This document shows, in pieces, positions 41,359 to 50,115 of a DNA stretch of 64,000 nt (the first letter of the stretch is position 1; every line of letters begins with the position of its first letter). The stretch spans positions 124,001-188,000 of the forward strand of contig JACPVJ010000117.1 of NCBI GenBank assembly GCA_016191785.1. The letters are read 5' to 3'. The DNA is from Myxococcales bacterium (GTDB lineage Bacteria; Myxococcota_A; Polyangia; Polyangiales; Polyangiaceae). A program made the translations under genes and the position numbers. A model generated the notes under the pieces. That model was not told where the DNA came from, ran no database searches, and worked only from the letters and a program-made list of their open reading frames with translations.

Positions 41359-42969
41359 ATGGCCATCACCACGGACTGCCTCGTGCTCGGCAGCGGCATC
41401 GCGGGCCTGACCTTCGCGCTCTCGGCCGCGCGGCACGGCAGCGTGATCGTCGTCACCAAGCGCGCGCGCGAGGACTCGGCCACGGCCTGGGCTCAAGGGG
41501 GCGTGGCAGCGGTGCTCGCGGCCGACGACAGCGTCGAGCGCCACGTCGCCGACACCCTGACCGCCGGTGCGGGGCTGTGCCACGACCTGGCCGTCGAGCT
41601 CTGCGTGAAGGAGGGGCCAGCCGCGATTCGGCAGCTGATCGACTTCGGCGTGCCGTTCTCGCGCAACGAGCACGGGGAGCTGGATCTCGGCCGGGAAGGG
41701 GGCCACACCGCGCGCCGCGTCGCGCACGCCGGCGACATCACCGGGCGCGAGATCGAGCGCACGCTCTTGGCGCGGGCGGCCGAGACCCCGAACATCCAGC
41801 TGCTCGACTGGCACATGGGGGTCGATCTGATCGTGCTCAGCAAGTTCGGCGGCCCCGATACCTGCGTGGGCGCCTATGTGCTGGACGAGAAGAACGGCGT
41901 CGTGAAGCGCGTGCTCGCGCGGCAGACGGTGATCGCCACCGGGGGCGCGGGCAAGGTCTATCTCTACACCTCGAACCCGGACGTCGCGACCGGGGATGGC
42001 GTGGCCATGGCGTACCGCGCCGGCGCCGAGATCGCGAACATGGAATTTTATCAATTCCACCCGACCTGCTTGCACCACCCGCAAGCTCGGACCTTCTTGA
42101 TCAGCGAGGCCCTGCGGGGCGAGGGCGCCATCTTGCGGCACCCCGAGACCCGCGAGGCGTTCATGAAGCGCCATCACGAGATGGCGGATCTCGCGCCCCG
42201 CGACATCGTGGCTCGGGCCATCGATTTCGAGATGAAGAAGAGCGGCAGCGACTACGTGCTGCTCGACATCACCCACAAGCCCGCGAGCTTCGTCAAGGAG
42301 CGCTTCCCCAACATCCACGCCGAGTGCCTGCGCTACGGCATGGACCTGACCGAGCGCCCGCTGCCGGTGGTGCCCGCGGCGCACTACCTGTGCGGGGGCA
42401 TCACCAGCGACCTGCACGGGCGCACCAGCCTGCCCGGTCTGATGGCGATCGGTGAGAGCGCGTGCACGGGGCTGCACGGCGCGAACCGACTGGCCTCGAA
42501 CTCACTGCTCGAGGGGCTGGTGCTCGGCCGCCGCGCGGCCGACAAGGTGGGCGTGCTCTTGCCCGAGCTGCGCCAGAGCCCTTGGCCCGACGTGCCCGAG
42601 TGGCAGATCGGCAGCGCCGTGCCCAGCGACGAGGCCGTGGTGGTGACCCAGAACTGGGACGAGATCCGCCGCTTGATGTGGAACTACGTCGGTATCGTGC
42701 GCAGTGACAGCCGCCTCAGACGCGCGGCGCGGCGCGTGGCCCTGCTCGAGGAAGAGATCCGCGAGTATTACTGGAAGCACCTGGTGACCCGCGACCTGCT
42801 CGAGCTCCGCAACATCGCCACCGTGGCCGAGCTGATCATCTCGTGCGCGGCCAGCCGCCGCGAGAGCCGCGGGCTGCACTCGACCCTCGACTACACCGCG
42901 ACCCGCGCCGACCTGGCCGAAGACACCGTGTGCAAGCGCGGCGTGTTGCCGCACCTGCGGGGGCGCTGA
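41359..42969 (+). CDS. nadB: L-aspartate oxidase
   Basis: A 536-residue FAD enzyme of quinolinate and NAD synthesis, oxidising L-aspartate to iminoaspartate. It shows the dinucleotide-binding GSGIAGL, AWAQGGVAA, the substrate-binding TGGAGKVY, EFYQFHPT and ASNSLLEG blocks. Length and layout match NadB rather than the fumarate reductase or succinate dehydrogenase relatives (no partner Fe-S subunit). The nadA and nadC genes are not in the window. The next gene starts one base after the stop. Confidence 0.95.
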   Translation: MAITTDCLVLGSGIAGLTFALSAARHGSVIVVTKRAREDSATAWAQGGVAAVLAADDSVERHVADTLTAGAGLCHDLAVELCVKEGPAAIRQLIDFGVPFSRNEHGELDLGREGGHTARRVAHAGDITGREIERTLLARAAETPNIQLLDWHMGVDLIVLSKFGGPDTCVGAYVLDEKNGVVKRVLARQTVIATGGAGKVYLYTSNPDVATGDGVAMAYRAGAEIANMEFYQFHPTCLHHPQARTFLISEALRGEGAILRHPETREAFMKRHHEMADLAPRDIVARAIDFEMKKSGSDYVLLDITHKPASFVKERFPNIHAECLRYGMDLTERPLPVVPAAHYLCGGITSDLHGRTSLPGLMAIGESACTGLHGANRLASNSLLEGLVLGRRAADKVGVLLPELRQSPWPDVPEWQIGSAVPSDEAVVVTQNWDEIRRLMWNYVGIVRSDSRLRRAARRVALLEEEIREYYWKHLVTRDLLELRNIATVAELIISCAASRRESRGLHSTLDYTATRADLAEDTVCKRGVLPHLRGR

Positions 42970-42970
42970 T

Positions 42971-44044
42971 TTGCCCCGCATCGCCCTGTGCTTGCCCGGC
43001 GGTGGCGCGACCGGCGCCATGTTCCAGATCGGCGCGCTTGCCGCCCTCGAGGACGCGCTCGGCGGGCTGTCCGAGCGCGGGTTCGACCTGTACGTGGGGA
43101 CCAACAGCGGCGCGAGCGTGGCGGCGGTGCTGGCCGCAGGTCAGGCGCCCGAGCGCATCTACCGCGCGTTCCTCGACCCTGCGGACCAGTACTTCCCGCT
43201 CGAGCGCAAGCACGTCTTGAAGATGGATCTGGACGCTTGGCGCCGCACCATCGTCAGTGCGTGGCAGGCGCTGCGTCACGGGACCAGCAGCCTGATCTCT
43301 CGCGCGCCCGCGCCGTCGCCGGCGGTGCTCTGGGAAGAGCTCGATCGATTCTACGACACGCTCCCCTCGGGGCTCTTCTCCCTCGACGCGTACGAGCGGT
43401 TCCTGGAGGACTTCTTCGTGCGCCGGGGCATCCCCAACACCTTCCACGGCATGCCCAAGACGCTGCGCATCATGGCGCACGACCTGGACACCGGGGCCCA
43501 AGTGCTGTTCGGCGCCGAGGGCTTCGAGCACGTGCCGGTCACGCGCGCCTGCATCGCCAGTATGGCGGTGGCGCCGTTCTTCTCGCCGGTGCGCATCGCG
43601 GACCGCTGGTACATCGACGCGGGCTCGGCCCAGGTCTCGCACCTGGACGTGGCGGTGGGCGAAGGGGCGGACGTGGTGGTGGTGGTGAACCCGATGGTGC
43701 CGGTCCGCGCCGAGGCGGTGCCCACCGGGCACGGGCTGAAGGGCAGCGTGCGCGACAAGGGCATGATGTGGGTGATGAACCAGTCGCTGCGCATCGGCAT
43801 GCATCGCCAGATGCAAGAGTCGCTGGTGCGCATCGCCGGCAGCGGCGCGACACAGGTGCTGCTGATCGAGCCCGAGTCGACCGACGCGCTCTTGTTCATG
43901 TACAACCCGGCCAGCTTCGCGGCACGGCGGAAGATCTTGGAGCATGCGTATCGCACCACCCGCACGCGCCTCAAAGAGTGGTTGGCCGCCGAACACCCGG
44001 CGCTCCGCACCGCCGGATTCACGCCGAAGGCCGAAATCGACTAA
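42971..44044 (+). CDS. Patatin-like protein with altered nucleophile motif
   Basis: A 357-residue protein. The oxyanion-hole loop PGGGATGA (residues 9-16) and the Asp of the dyad in IDAGSA (about 216) are present. The nucleophile elbow, normally GxSxG, reads G-T-N-S-G at 43-47, so the position of the catalytic Ser is Asn45 with a Ser one residue later. It may be inactive, use Ser46, or bind rather than cleave lipid. The TTG at 42971 is needed to retain the oxyanion loop. It is coupled to nadB. Confidence 0.75.
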   Translation: MPRIALCLPGGGATGAMFQIGALAALEDALGGLSERGFDLYVGTNSGASVAAVLAAGQAPERIYRAFLDPADQYFPLERKHVLKMDLDAWRRTIVSAWQALRHGTSSLISRAPAPSPAVLWEELDRFYDTLPSGLFSLDAYERFLEDFFVRRGIPNTFHGMPKTLRIMAHDLDTGAQVLFGAEGFEHVPVTRACIASMAVAPFFSPVRIADRWYIDAGSAQVSHLDVAVGEGADVVVVVNPMVPVRAEAVPTGHGLKGSVRDKGMMWVMNQSLRIGMHRQMQESLVRIAGSGATQVLLIEPESTDALLFMYNPASFAARRKILEHAYRTTRTRLKEWLAAEHPALRTAGFTPKAEID

Positions 44045-44068
44045 CGTCGGCCGGACAGGGGGCTCCCG

Positions 44069-45064
44069 ATGACCTCGACGCTGATCTCCACGCTGCTGCT
44101 CGCCATCCTCTATCTCTCGGTCGTGCGCTTCGTCGACATGAACGAGAAAGAGCCCCTCTGGGCCATGCTGATGGTGTTCGTGTTCGGCGCGCTGGGCGCG
44201 GTGGCCACGTCGCTGGGCATCAACCAGAGCACCCTCGGCCTGAACCTGTGGGCAAGCGCCTCGATCAAAGAGCTGGTGAAGTTCCTGGCGATCGGCGGCG
44301 GGGTCGGCGTGCTGGTCGCCTATGGCCAGCGCCGCGGCTGGGAAGAGTTCAACGGCACGATGGACGGCATCGTTTACGGCACCTGCGGGGGGCTCGGGTT
44401 CGGCGTCGGCGAGCAGCTGGTGAACCAATTGACCTTCGCGGCCATCAGCATCCCCGGGATGGCGGTGTCCCAGGTCGGAAGCTTCGGCAAGCTGGCGCTC
44501 TCTGGGCTGTCGGACGGCGTGGTGGGCGCGATCATCGGCGCGGGCTTCGGCCTGGCGTCGGAGGCGAAGGCCCCGGTGCTGCGAGCCGTGGTGCCGGTGA
44601 CGTCGCTGGTCTTCGCGGTGGTCGCCGACGCGCTCTATCACCTGCTGAGGCACGGCAACGCGCTGGGTGACAGCGGCGCGCTCAGGGCCAACCTGGCGCT
44701 CGGTGTGCCGGTGCTGGCGATCGGCGCGGTGGCCGCTTACGCCCTGATGGCCGAGCGCCACGCCATCCACGGGCAGCTGGACGACGAGCTCGGGACCGGC
44801 GCGGTGGGTCCGTCGGATCTGCCGCTACTCAAGAGCGTGGTCGCGCGCCAGCTGGTCTATGCCAAGGCGTTCTTCAGCTTCAAGCTGGGGTACTTCTTCG
44901 GCCTGCGCAACGTGCACAACCTGCAAGTGCAGCTCGCGTTCGCCAAGGCGCGGCTCGCCGGCGAGTCTGACCCTGCCCGCCGCGCTCGCGTGGACGCCGA
45001 GGTCGCCAAGATCCGCGCTGCGCTGGTCGAACGCCGCCGCGCGCTGGAAGGGGGCGCGTCGTGA
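44069..45064 (+). CDS. PrsW family intramembrane protease-like protein
   Basis: A 331-residue protein with about eight membrane helices. The PrsW-type motifs are visible in order: IKELVKFLA (replacing EExxK), MDGIVYGTCGGLGFGVGE with the D and E, and DALYHLLRH with a late His. PrsW cleaves anti-sigma factors such as RsiW. The first Glu of the EE pair is Lys here (KELVK), so activity is uncertain. The C-terminal about 80 residues are cytoplasmic and charged. GTG of the zinc-ribbon gene overlaps the stop. Confidence 0.78.
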   Translation: MTSTLISTLLLAILYLSVVRFVDMNEKEPLWAMLMVFVFGALGAVATSLGINQSTLGLNLWASASIKELVKFLAIGGGVGVLVAYGQRRGWEEFNGTMDGIVYGTCGGLGFGVGEQLVNQLTFAAISIPGMAVSQVGSFGKLALSGLSDGVVGAIIGAGFGLASEAKAPVLRAVVPVTSLVFAVVADALYHLLRHGNALGDSGALRANLALGVPVLAIGAVAAYALMAERHAIHGQLDDELGTGAVGPSDLPLLKSVVARQLVYAKAFFSFKLGYFFGLRNVHNLQVQLAFAKARLAGESDPARRARVDAEVAKIRAALVERRRALEGGAS

Positions 45065-45942
45065 ACTATTGCCCGCAGTGCCGCTCGCCGCTCGAGACCG
45101 GCGCCCGCTTCTGTCAGAACTGCGGCCACACCCTGCCCGGGCAGGCGCCGCCCCCGGCGCCCGGTGGTCCGCGGCCCTTCGCTGGACAGCCGGGCTACGC
45201 GCCGCCCGCGCAGCCGGGGTACGGTCCCCCACCGGCGCAACCGGGCTACGCGCCGCCGCAGCCGGGCTACGCGCCGCCGGCGCAACCGGGGTACGGCGCA
45301 CCACCGCCCGAGCCGCCGGGCTACGGCGCTCCCGCGCCGGGCCCGCTGCCCGTCGCGCCACCCCCCGCCGACGAGGGCGGCGGCTTGAAGGTGCTCGGCG
45401 GCTGCGGCGTCGCCGGCTGTCTGGGTGCGGGCTTCGCGGTGCTGATGGGCATCGGCCTGATCATCGTGGTGGTGGTGCTCGGCGGCTCGTCCGGGGGCGG
45501 CGGCTCGTCGTCGGGTCCGAGCAGCGGCGTTCCCAACAGCGGCTCGTTGCGCGACATCGTGCGCCCGCAAGTGGGCGAGTATCGCCTGGTCGGAACCGCG
45601 CCGCTCGAGAAGGTGCCCGCCGACGTGGTCGACAGCCTGGGCGCGCTCTACTCGGGCCCCGGCGGTGTGCTGGTCAAGCAGTACATGTTCGTCTACCCCA
45701 GCGAGCCGATGGCGGCGGAGCGCATCCGGAACGTGTTCGCGTCGTCCGTCTCGGATCTCAAGCCCGGGCAGAGGGTCTCGCGCGGGGACCTCAAGAACAA
45801 CGACGGCGCGATCATCGGCACGGTGGTGGGGCTGACCGGGGTCGACCCCGAGTCGTACTACTGGAACAACCGCAAGCTGGTGGTGATCGTGATCGCGCCG
45901 GCGCCGCACGCCAAGGCGTTCACGACGGTCTCGCCCTATTGA
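45061..45942 (+). CDS. Zinc-ribbon membrane protein with PGY repeats
   Basis: A 293-residue protein starting at GTG 45061. The N-terminus is a zinc ribbon (CPQC, CQNCG), then about seven Pro-Gly-Tyr-Ala/Gly repeats (residues about 38-90), a Gly/Cys-containing membrane helix (about 108-140), and a soluble C-terminal domain of about 140 residues without a known family. The PGY region may be flexible or phase-separating. The role is unknown. Confidence 0.75.
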   Translation: MNYCPQCRSPLETGARFCQNCGHTLPGQAPPPAPGGPRPFAGQPGYAPPAQPGYGPPPAQPGYAPPQPGYAPPAQPGYGAPPPEPPGYGAPAPGPLPVAPPPADEGGGLKVLGGCGVAGCLGAGFAVLMGIGLIIVVVVLGGSSGGGGSSSGPSSGVPNSGSLRDIVRPQVGEYRLVGTAPLEKVPADVVDSLGALYSGPGGVLVKQYMFVYPSEPMAAERIRNVFASSVSDLKPGQRVSRGDLKNNDGAIIGTVVGLTGVDPESYYWNNRKLVVIVIAPAPHAKAFTTVSPY

Positions 45943-46430
45943 TGTCGCGCCGCGCGTCTCCCCTGATCCGCTGGCTCGCCCTAGCGCTCTTGATGGTGGC
46001 TTGCAAAGAGCCCTATCGGGTCGGCGAGTACGTTTGGGTCGAGTGGGAGAAGCGCGACTACCCGGCGTACATCGTCGAGAAGAAGGGCAACGCGCGCTTC
46101 CGAGTGCACTTCGACGGGTACGACGCGCGCTGGGACGAGGACGTCACCCTCGATCGGATCAAAGGCCGCATCGACGGGCCGGTGGCGGCGCCGCCACCGC
46201 CCGAGAAGGTCGCGCGCTCGAGCGGCGCGGCGCCCAAGGGGTCGGAGCCCACGCAGAGCGCGTCGCCGTTCAAGCCCGGCGATCGGGTGCGGGTGAAGTG
46301 GCGCGGCTCGAAGTACCTGGCGACCATCGTCGCGGTCTCGGGGCCCGACCGCTATCTGGTGCACTACGAAGGCTACGAAACCGCGTGGGACGAGACCGTG
46401 AGCGGCGATCGCATCGAGCTCTCGCGGTGA
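45942..46430 (+). CDS. Lipoprotein with two Tudor-knot/Agenet-like repeats
   Basis: A 162-residue protein with a lipoprotein signal (lipobox MVAC). Two repeats of a Tudor-knot-type barrel follow: GEYVWVEWEKRDYPAYI with FDGYDARWDED, and GDRVRVKWRGSKYLATI with YEGYETAWDET, separated by a Pro/Ala/Ser linker. In eukaryotes these folds read methylated histones; here they are outside the cytoplasm, so a different ligand is expected. The stop-start overlap with the preceding gene is one base. Confidence 0.72.
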   Translation: MSRRASPLIRWLALALLMVACKEPYRVGEYVWVEWEKRDYPAYIVEKKGNARFRVHFDGYDARWDEDVTLDRIKGRIDGPVAAPPPPEKVARSSGAAPKGSEPTQSASPFKPGDRVRVKWRGSKYLATIVAVSGPDRYLVHYEGYETAWDETVSGDRIELSR

Positions 46431-46511
46431 GAACTTGTCCGTTTCGGCGCGCGCCTGTTAGCCGTCGAATCGGGTCGCGAGCCACCCTCTGGTCGCCCCG
46501 AGGAGTCCACC

Positions 46512-46970
46512 ATGCGCGCGCTTCTGGAGAGCCGGAGACGGCTATTTGCCGTGCTGTTCGGCCTGGTCACGCTGGCCGGGCTCGGTGCTCGGGCCGACGC
46601 GGGCTCGTCGCCGGTGGCGCTGGGCGAGGTGAAGGTCACTCGCAGCGACCCGGGCCTGGAGCGCGCGTTCCGCGGTCTGGTGGAGCACGAGCTCGGCGAG
46701 GTCGACCTGTCGAAGGTGAAGGCGCAAGACCGCTTCGTGCTGTCGGCGGCCTTGGTGCAGATGGCGACCCGCGAGAGCTCGGATCAGGCCGAGACGGTGG
46801 CGGTGGTCAGCGCCACCCTGCGGCGCGCGCGCGGCGGGAGCATCCACGCCGTGATTCGCGGCCGCGCGCAGGCGACCGATCGGCCGAGTCAGGTGAAGTC
46901 GGCCGAGCTCAACGCGATGCGTGCGGCGGTTCGGAGTGCCCTGGCACGGCTGCCGGAAGCCCTGAAGTGA
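46512..46970 (+). CDS. Secreted protein of unknown function
   Basis: A 152-residue protein with a signal peptide (about residues 1-31, ending ADAGSS) and a mature alpha/beta part (VALGEVKVTRSDPGLERAFR; VVSATLRRARGGSIHAVIRG). GGAG precedes ATG 46512. The 3' end overlaps the convergent lipoprotein gene by 62 bases. Similar exported proteins without a named function occur in myxobacteria; nothing more specific can be said. Confidence 0.7.
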   Translation: MRALLESRRRLFAVLFGLVTLAGLGARADAGSSPVALGEVKVTRSDPGLERAFRGLVEHELGEVDLSKVKAQDRFVLSAALVQMATRESSDQAETVAVVSATLRRARGGSIHAVIRGRAQATDRPSQVKSAELNAMRAAVRSALARLPEALK

Positions 46971-47328
46971 TCCGCGCCGCCTCGCCGGGCATCAGACCCA
47001 TGCTGCGCCACGCCGCGTCCAGGCGGCCGCGCTCCGACACGCTGAACAGACTCGGGTCGGCCGCAGCGGCAGCGCGCGCCTGAGCCAGCCAGGTGGCGGC
47101 GGCGCGCAGGTCGCCGCAGGCGAAGTGCGAGAGCCCGCGGATCAGCGCGTACCGTGCGTGCTCGTCGGCATCGAGCCCCTGGGCTTCGGAGTCGAGCGCT
47201 CGAAGCTCGTCCACCGCGTCGGCGTGCCGTCCCTCGTCGAAGGCGTGCCGCGCGCGGGACAGGCCTCCGCCCCCGCACGCGGTGGCCAAGAGCAGGACGA
47301 TCGGCAGGGCCCAGAGCGACGCTCGCAT
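46909..47328 (-). CDS. Small lipoprotein with TPR-like helices
   Basis: A 139-residue protein with a lipoprotein signal (lipobox ATAC) and a helical mature part with tetratricopeptide-like pairs (RARHAFDEGRHADAVDEL; ALIRGLSHFACGDLRAAATW). TPR lipoproteins act as scaffolds in envelope assembly. It converges with the preceding secreted-protein gene. A 44-base gap separates it from hflX upstream. Confidence 0.7.
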   Translation of the reverse strand: MRASLWALPIVLLLATACGGGGLSRARHAFDEGRHADAVDELRALDSEAQGLDADEHARYALIRGLSHFACGDLRAAATWLAQARAAAAADPSLFSVSERGRLDAAWRSMGLMPGEAARITSGLPAAVPGHSEPPHASR

Positions 47329-47372
47329 GGGGCCCCTATCGGCCGCGCCCCGGGATCAGTTGCCGGTTTTCT

Positions 47373-49070
47373 TCAGGCCCCGTAGACCTCGCCGCCGGGC
47401 GCCTCGGCCTCGGGGCCAGGGGCCGGGGGGCGCCGGGCCTCGAGCCGAGTGGCCACCCGGCGCAGCAGGCTGAGGGTCGTCTCTTTGTGCAGCGCCGAGA
47501 TGGTGGTCGCGTCGGGGATGCGCTCGAGCGCGTCCCGCTCGGCCGGCTCGAGCCGATCGACCTTGTTGTAGACGGTCAGGCGCGGCAGGGTCGACAGACC
47601 CAGCTCGTCGAGCAGCGCGGCGGTGGTGCGCTCGTGCTCGGCATGCTCGGGATCGGCGGCGTCCACCACGTGCAGCACCAGGTCGGCCTCGGCGGCCTCT
47701 TCGAAGGTAGCGCGGAACGCGGCGAACAGGCCCTCGGGCATGTCGCGGATGAAGCCCACGGTGTCGATCAGCACCACGTTCCGACCGTCGGGCAGGTGGA
47801 GCTGCCGGGCGCGCGTGTCGAGGGTTGCGAAGAGCTTGTCTTCGGCCAGCACCCCGGCGTCGGTCAGGGTGTTCAAGAGCGTGCTCTTGCCCGCGTTGGT
47901 GTAGCCGACGATGGCCACCACCGGGATGCCGCTCTGGTCGCGTCGTCGCCGTCGCTCGGCGCGCTTCTTGGCCAGCTCGCCGAGGGCGCGCTCGAGCTGA
48001 CCCACCCGATCTCGCGCGCGCCGGCGGCCGATCTCGAGCTTGGTCTCGCCGGGACCGCGCCCGCCGATCCCGCCGGTGAGTCGGCTGAGCGAATCGTCCT
48101 TCAGCCCCAGCCGGGGCAGCGCGTACTTCAGCTGCGCGAGCTCGACCTGCAGCTTGCCGTCGCGGGTCTCGGCGCGCTGCGCGAAGATGTCCAAGATCAG
48201 CTGGCTCCGGTCGATCACCTTGAGGTCGGTCTCTTGGCTGATGCCGTGGGCCTGGGCCGGCGTCAGGTTCAGGTCGAAGATCAGCGTCTCGACGTCCTGC
48301 TCGATGGCGCGCATCACCGTCTCGGCCAGCTTGCCTCGGCCCAGCACCAGCTTCGGATCGACGCGGTCGCGCAGCTGGATCACGCGGTCGACCACCTCGA
48401 CGCCGGCGGTGTATGCCAGGCTCTCGAGCTCGGCCAGGCGGGCGGCCGCCAGGAGCGCCGCGCCCGGTCGCTTCTTCTCGCCGACGTGCACCAAGATCGC
48501 GCGGCCGTCCTTGGCCCGCACCTCGCGCAGGCGGTCGGCCTCGCCGAACTCGCGCTCGAGCGCGGTGATCAGCTGCCCGAAGTCGGGCTGCGGCGAGCCC
48601 CACGGCGTGGGCGCTGCGATCTGGTACGGCACGCCGGCGCCGCCCCGGGTGGGCACGTTGTAAGCCCAGGTCATGCTGCGGGGCTCGCCCTCGCGGGTGA
48701 GCAGCACCGCCGCGATCAGATCGAGGCGAAGTCGGGTGAGGTCGACCAGGTCGTCCCGGGTCAGCGCCTCGCCGTGCAGGTGGGTGTGCACCAGACGCAG
48801 GGCGCGAAACCGGCCCTGGGCGGCGCGCAGCCGTCCGATGTCGGGGAGCATGAGCCCGCTGGGGCTGCCGACCACCACGTAGTCGACCTGACCCGATCGG
48901 TGGACCAGCGCGCCGACCTGCCGCTGGCTCTCGCGGGAGGCTTCGGCCAGCGAGCGCACCAGCTCGGGCGTGGCGATGCGATCGAGCGGGACGCGGCGGC
49001 GGTAGATGCGCTCGAGGGCGCGGAGCGCGCTGGGCGAGAGGCCCGTGGTGTTTCCGTAGACTTCGGTCAT
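47373..49070 (-). CDS. hflX: HflX-type ribosome-associated GTPase
   Basis: A 565-residue GTPase. An N-terminal HflX domain (about residues 200-360) with VLGRGKLAE and QAHGISQET (NTD conserved blocks) is followed by the glycine-rich GGIGGRGPGETKLE and the G domain: P-loop GYTNAGKST, switch DTVGFI, and NKVD. HflX splits stalled ribosomes. The first about 190 residues are an extension beyond the usual HflX (about 430), containing a VHTHLHG strand. ATG 49070 is used; longer upstream open frame is noise. Confidence 0.92.
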   Translation of the reverse strand: MTEVYGNTTGLSPSALRALERIYRRRVPLDRIATPELVRSLAEASRESQRQVGALVHRSGQVDYVVVGSPSGLMLPDIGRLRAAQGRFRALRLVHTHLHGEALTRDDLVDLTRLRLDLIAAVLLTREGEPRSMTWAYNVPTRGGAGVPYQIAAPTPWGSPQPDFGQLITALEREFGEADRLREVRAKDGRAILVHVGEKKRPGAALLAAARLAELESLAYTAGVEVVDRVIQLRDRVDPKLVLGRGKLAETVMRAIEQDVETLIFDLNLTPAQAHGISQETDLKVIDRSQLILDIFAQRAETRDGKLQVELAQLKYALPRLGLKDDSLSRLTGGIGGRGPGETKLEIGRRRARDRVGQLERALGELAKKRAERRRRRDQSGIPVVAIVGYTNAGKSTLLNTLTDAGVLAEDKLFATLDTRARQLHLPDGRNVVLIDTVGFIRDMPEGLFAAFRATFEEAAEADLVLHVVDAADPEHAEHERTTAALLDELGLSTLPRLTVYNKVDRLEPAERDALERIPDATTISALHKETTLSLLRRVATRLEARRPPAPGPEAEAPGGEVYGA

Positions 49071-49109
49071 CCGCCTCGCGCGACAACTCAGGCTAGCATG
49101 AGCCGGGCG

Positions 49110-50078
49110 ATGGCACTCCTGACTCCGCTCGAGCTCGACGACGCCTGCCGCATCGGCCGCGGCTTCGGGCTCGACGTGACCCGCGTCACGCCGGTGGACG
49201 GCGGCAGCGTGAACTCCAATTTCGCGCTCGAGACCCGGGGCGGCCGGCGGGTGTTCTTGCGGGTGTACGAGGAGCAAGACGAAGCGGGCGCGCGGCGCGA
49301 GCTCGCCCTGCTCGCGGGGTTGGTTCGGGCCGGGGTGCGCACTCCGGAGCCGCTGGTCAGGGCGGACGGCGGCGCCCTGGGCGTGCACCGCGAAAGGCCC
49401 GTCGCGCTCTTCCCCTGGGTCGACGGCGAGATCGTGTGTCAGGCCCGGGTGAGCGAGAAGCACGCTGCCGCGGTGGGGGCGGCGCTGGCCGGCGTGCACC
49501 TCGCGCCGGCCTTGCGCGCGCCGCCCGGCCGCTTCGAGCGCGGGGCTCTCGAGGCGCGGCTCGAGCGAGCGGCGCGCGAGGCGCCGGCGTTCGAGGCCGT
49601 GACGCGCGAGATCGGCGCGAGGCTGGCAGCCTATGCCGAGCGCCGGGATCCCGATCTGCCCTCGGGCCTGATCCACGGCGACCTGTTCCGCGACAACGTG
49701 CTTTGGCACGGCGAGCAGATCGCGGCGCTGATCGACTTCGAGAGCGCGTCGGCGGGCGCCTACGCGTACGACCTGATGGTGTGCGTGCACGCCTGGTGCT
49801 TCGGCAGCGCGTTCGACCCCGCGCTGGTCCACGCGATGGTCTCCGGCTATCACGCAGTGCGTAACCTGACGCCGGCCGAGCTTCGAGGGCTGCCGGTCGA
49901 GGCCGCGCTCTCGGCCCTGCGCTTCGCCACCACCCGCATCACCGACTATTCCCTGCGTGCGCCGCCGGGCCAGCCGCCCCTCCGGGACTATCGGCGATTT
50001 CTCGCGCGACTGGACCAAATCGAGGCGGGGGCGCTCGACACGGCGGTGAGCTCGCTCGGCCGATCGCTGCGACCGTGA
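49110..50078 (+). CDS. Homoserine kinase-like (APH fold) phosphotransferase
   Basis: A 322-residue aminoglycoside-phosphotransferase-fold kinase. GGSVNSNFAL near the N-terminus is typical of the ThrB2-type homoserine kinase, and the catalytic loop LIHGDLFRDNVL with the metal-binding LIDFES complete the site. It would phosphorylate L-homoserine on the threonine pathway; choline or other small-alcohol kinases share the fold. An ATG at 49098 would add four residues. The start region is divergent from hflX. Confidence 0.8.
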   Translation: MALLTPLELDDACRIGRGFGLDVTRVTPVDGGSVNSNFALETRGGRRVFLRVYEEQDEAGARRELALLAGLVRAGVRTPEPLVRADGGALGVHRERPVALFPWVDGEIVCQARVSEKHAAAVGAALAGVHLAPALRAPPGRFERGALEARLERAAREAPAFEAVTREIGARLAAYAERRDPDLPSGLIHGDLFRDNVLWHGEQIAALIDFESASAGAYAYDLMVCVHAWCFGSAFDPALVHAMVSGYHAVRNLTPAELRGLPVEAALSALRFATTRITDYSLRAPPGQPPLRDYRRFLARLDQIEAGALDTAVSSLGRSLRP

Positions 50079-50115
50079 TTGCGGGGTCCCGAGGGCGACG
50101 TTACGTTGGGCCGAC

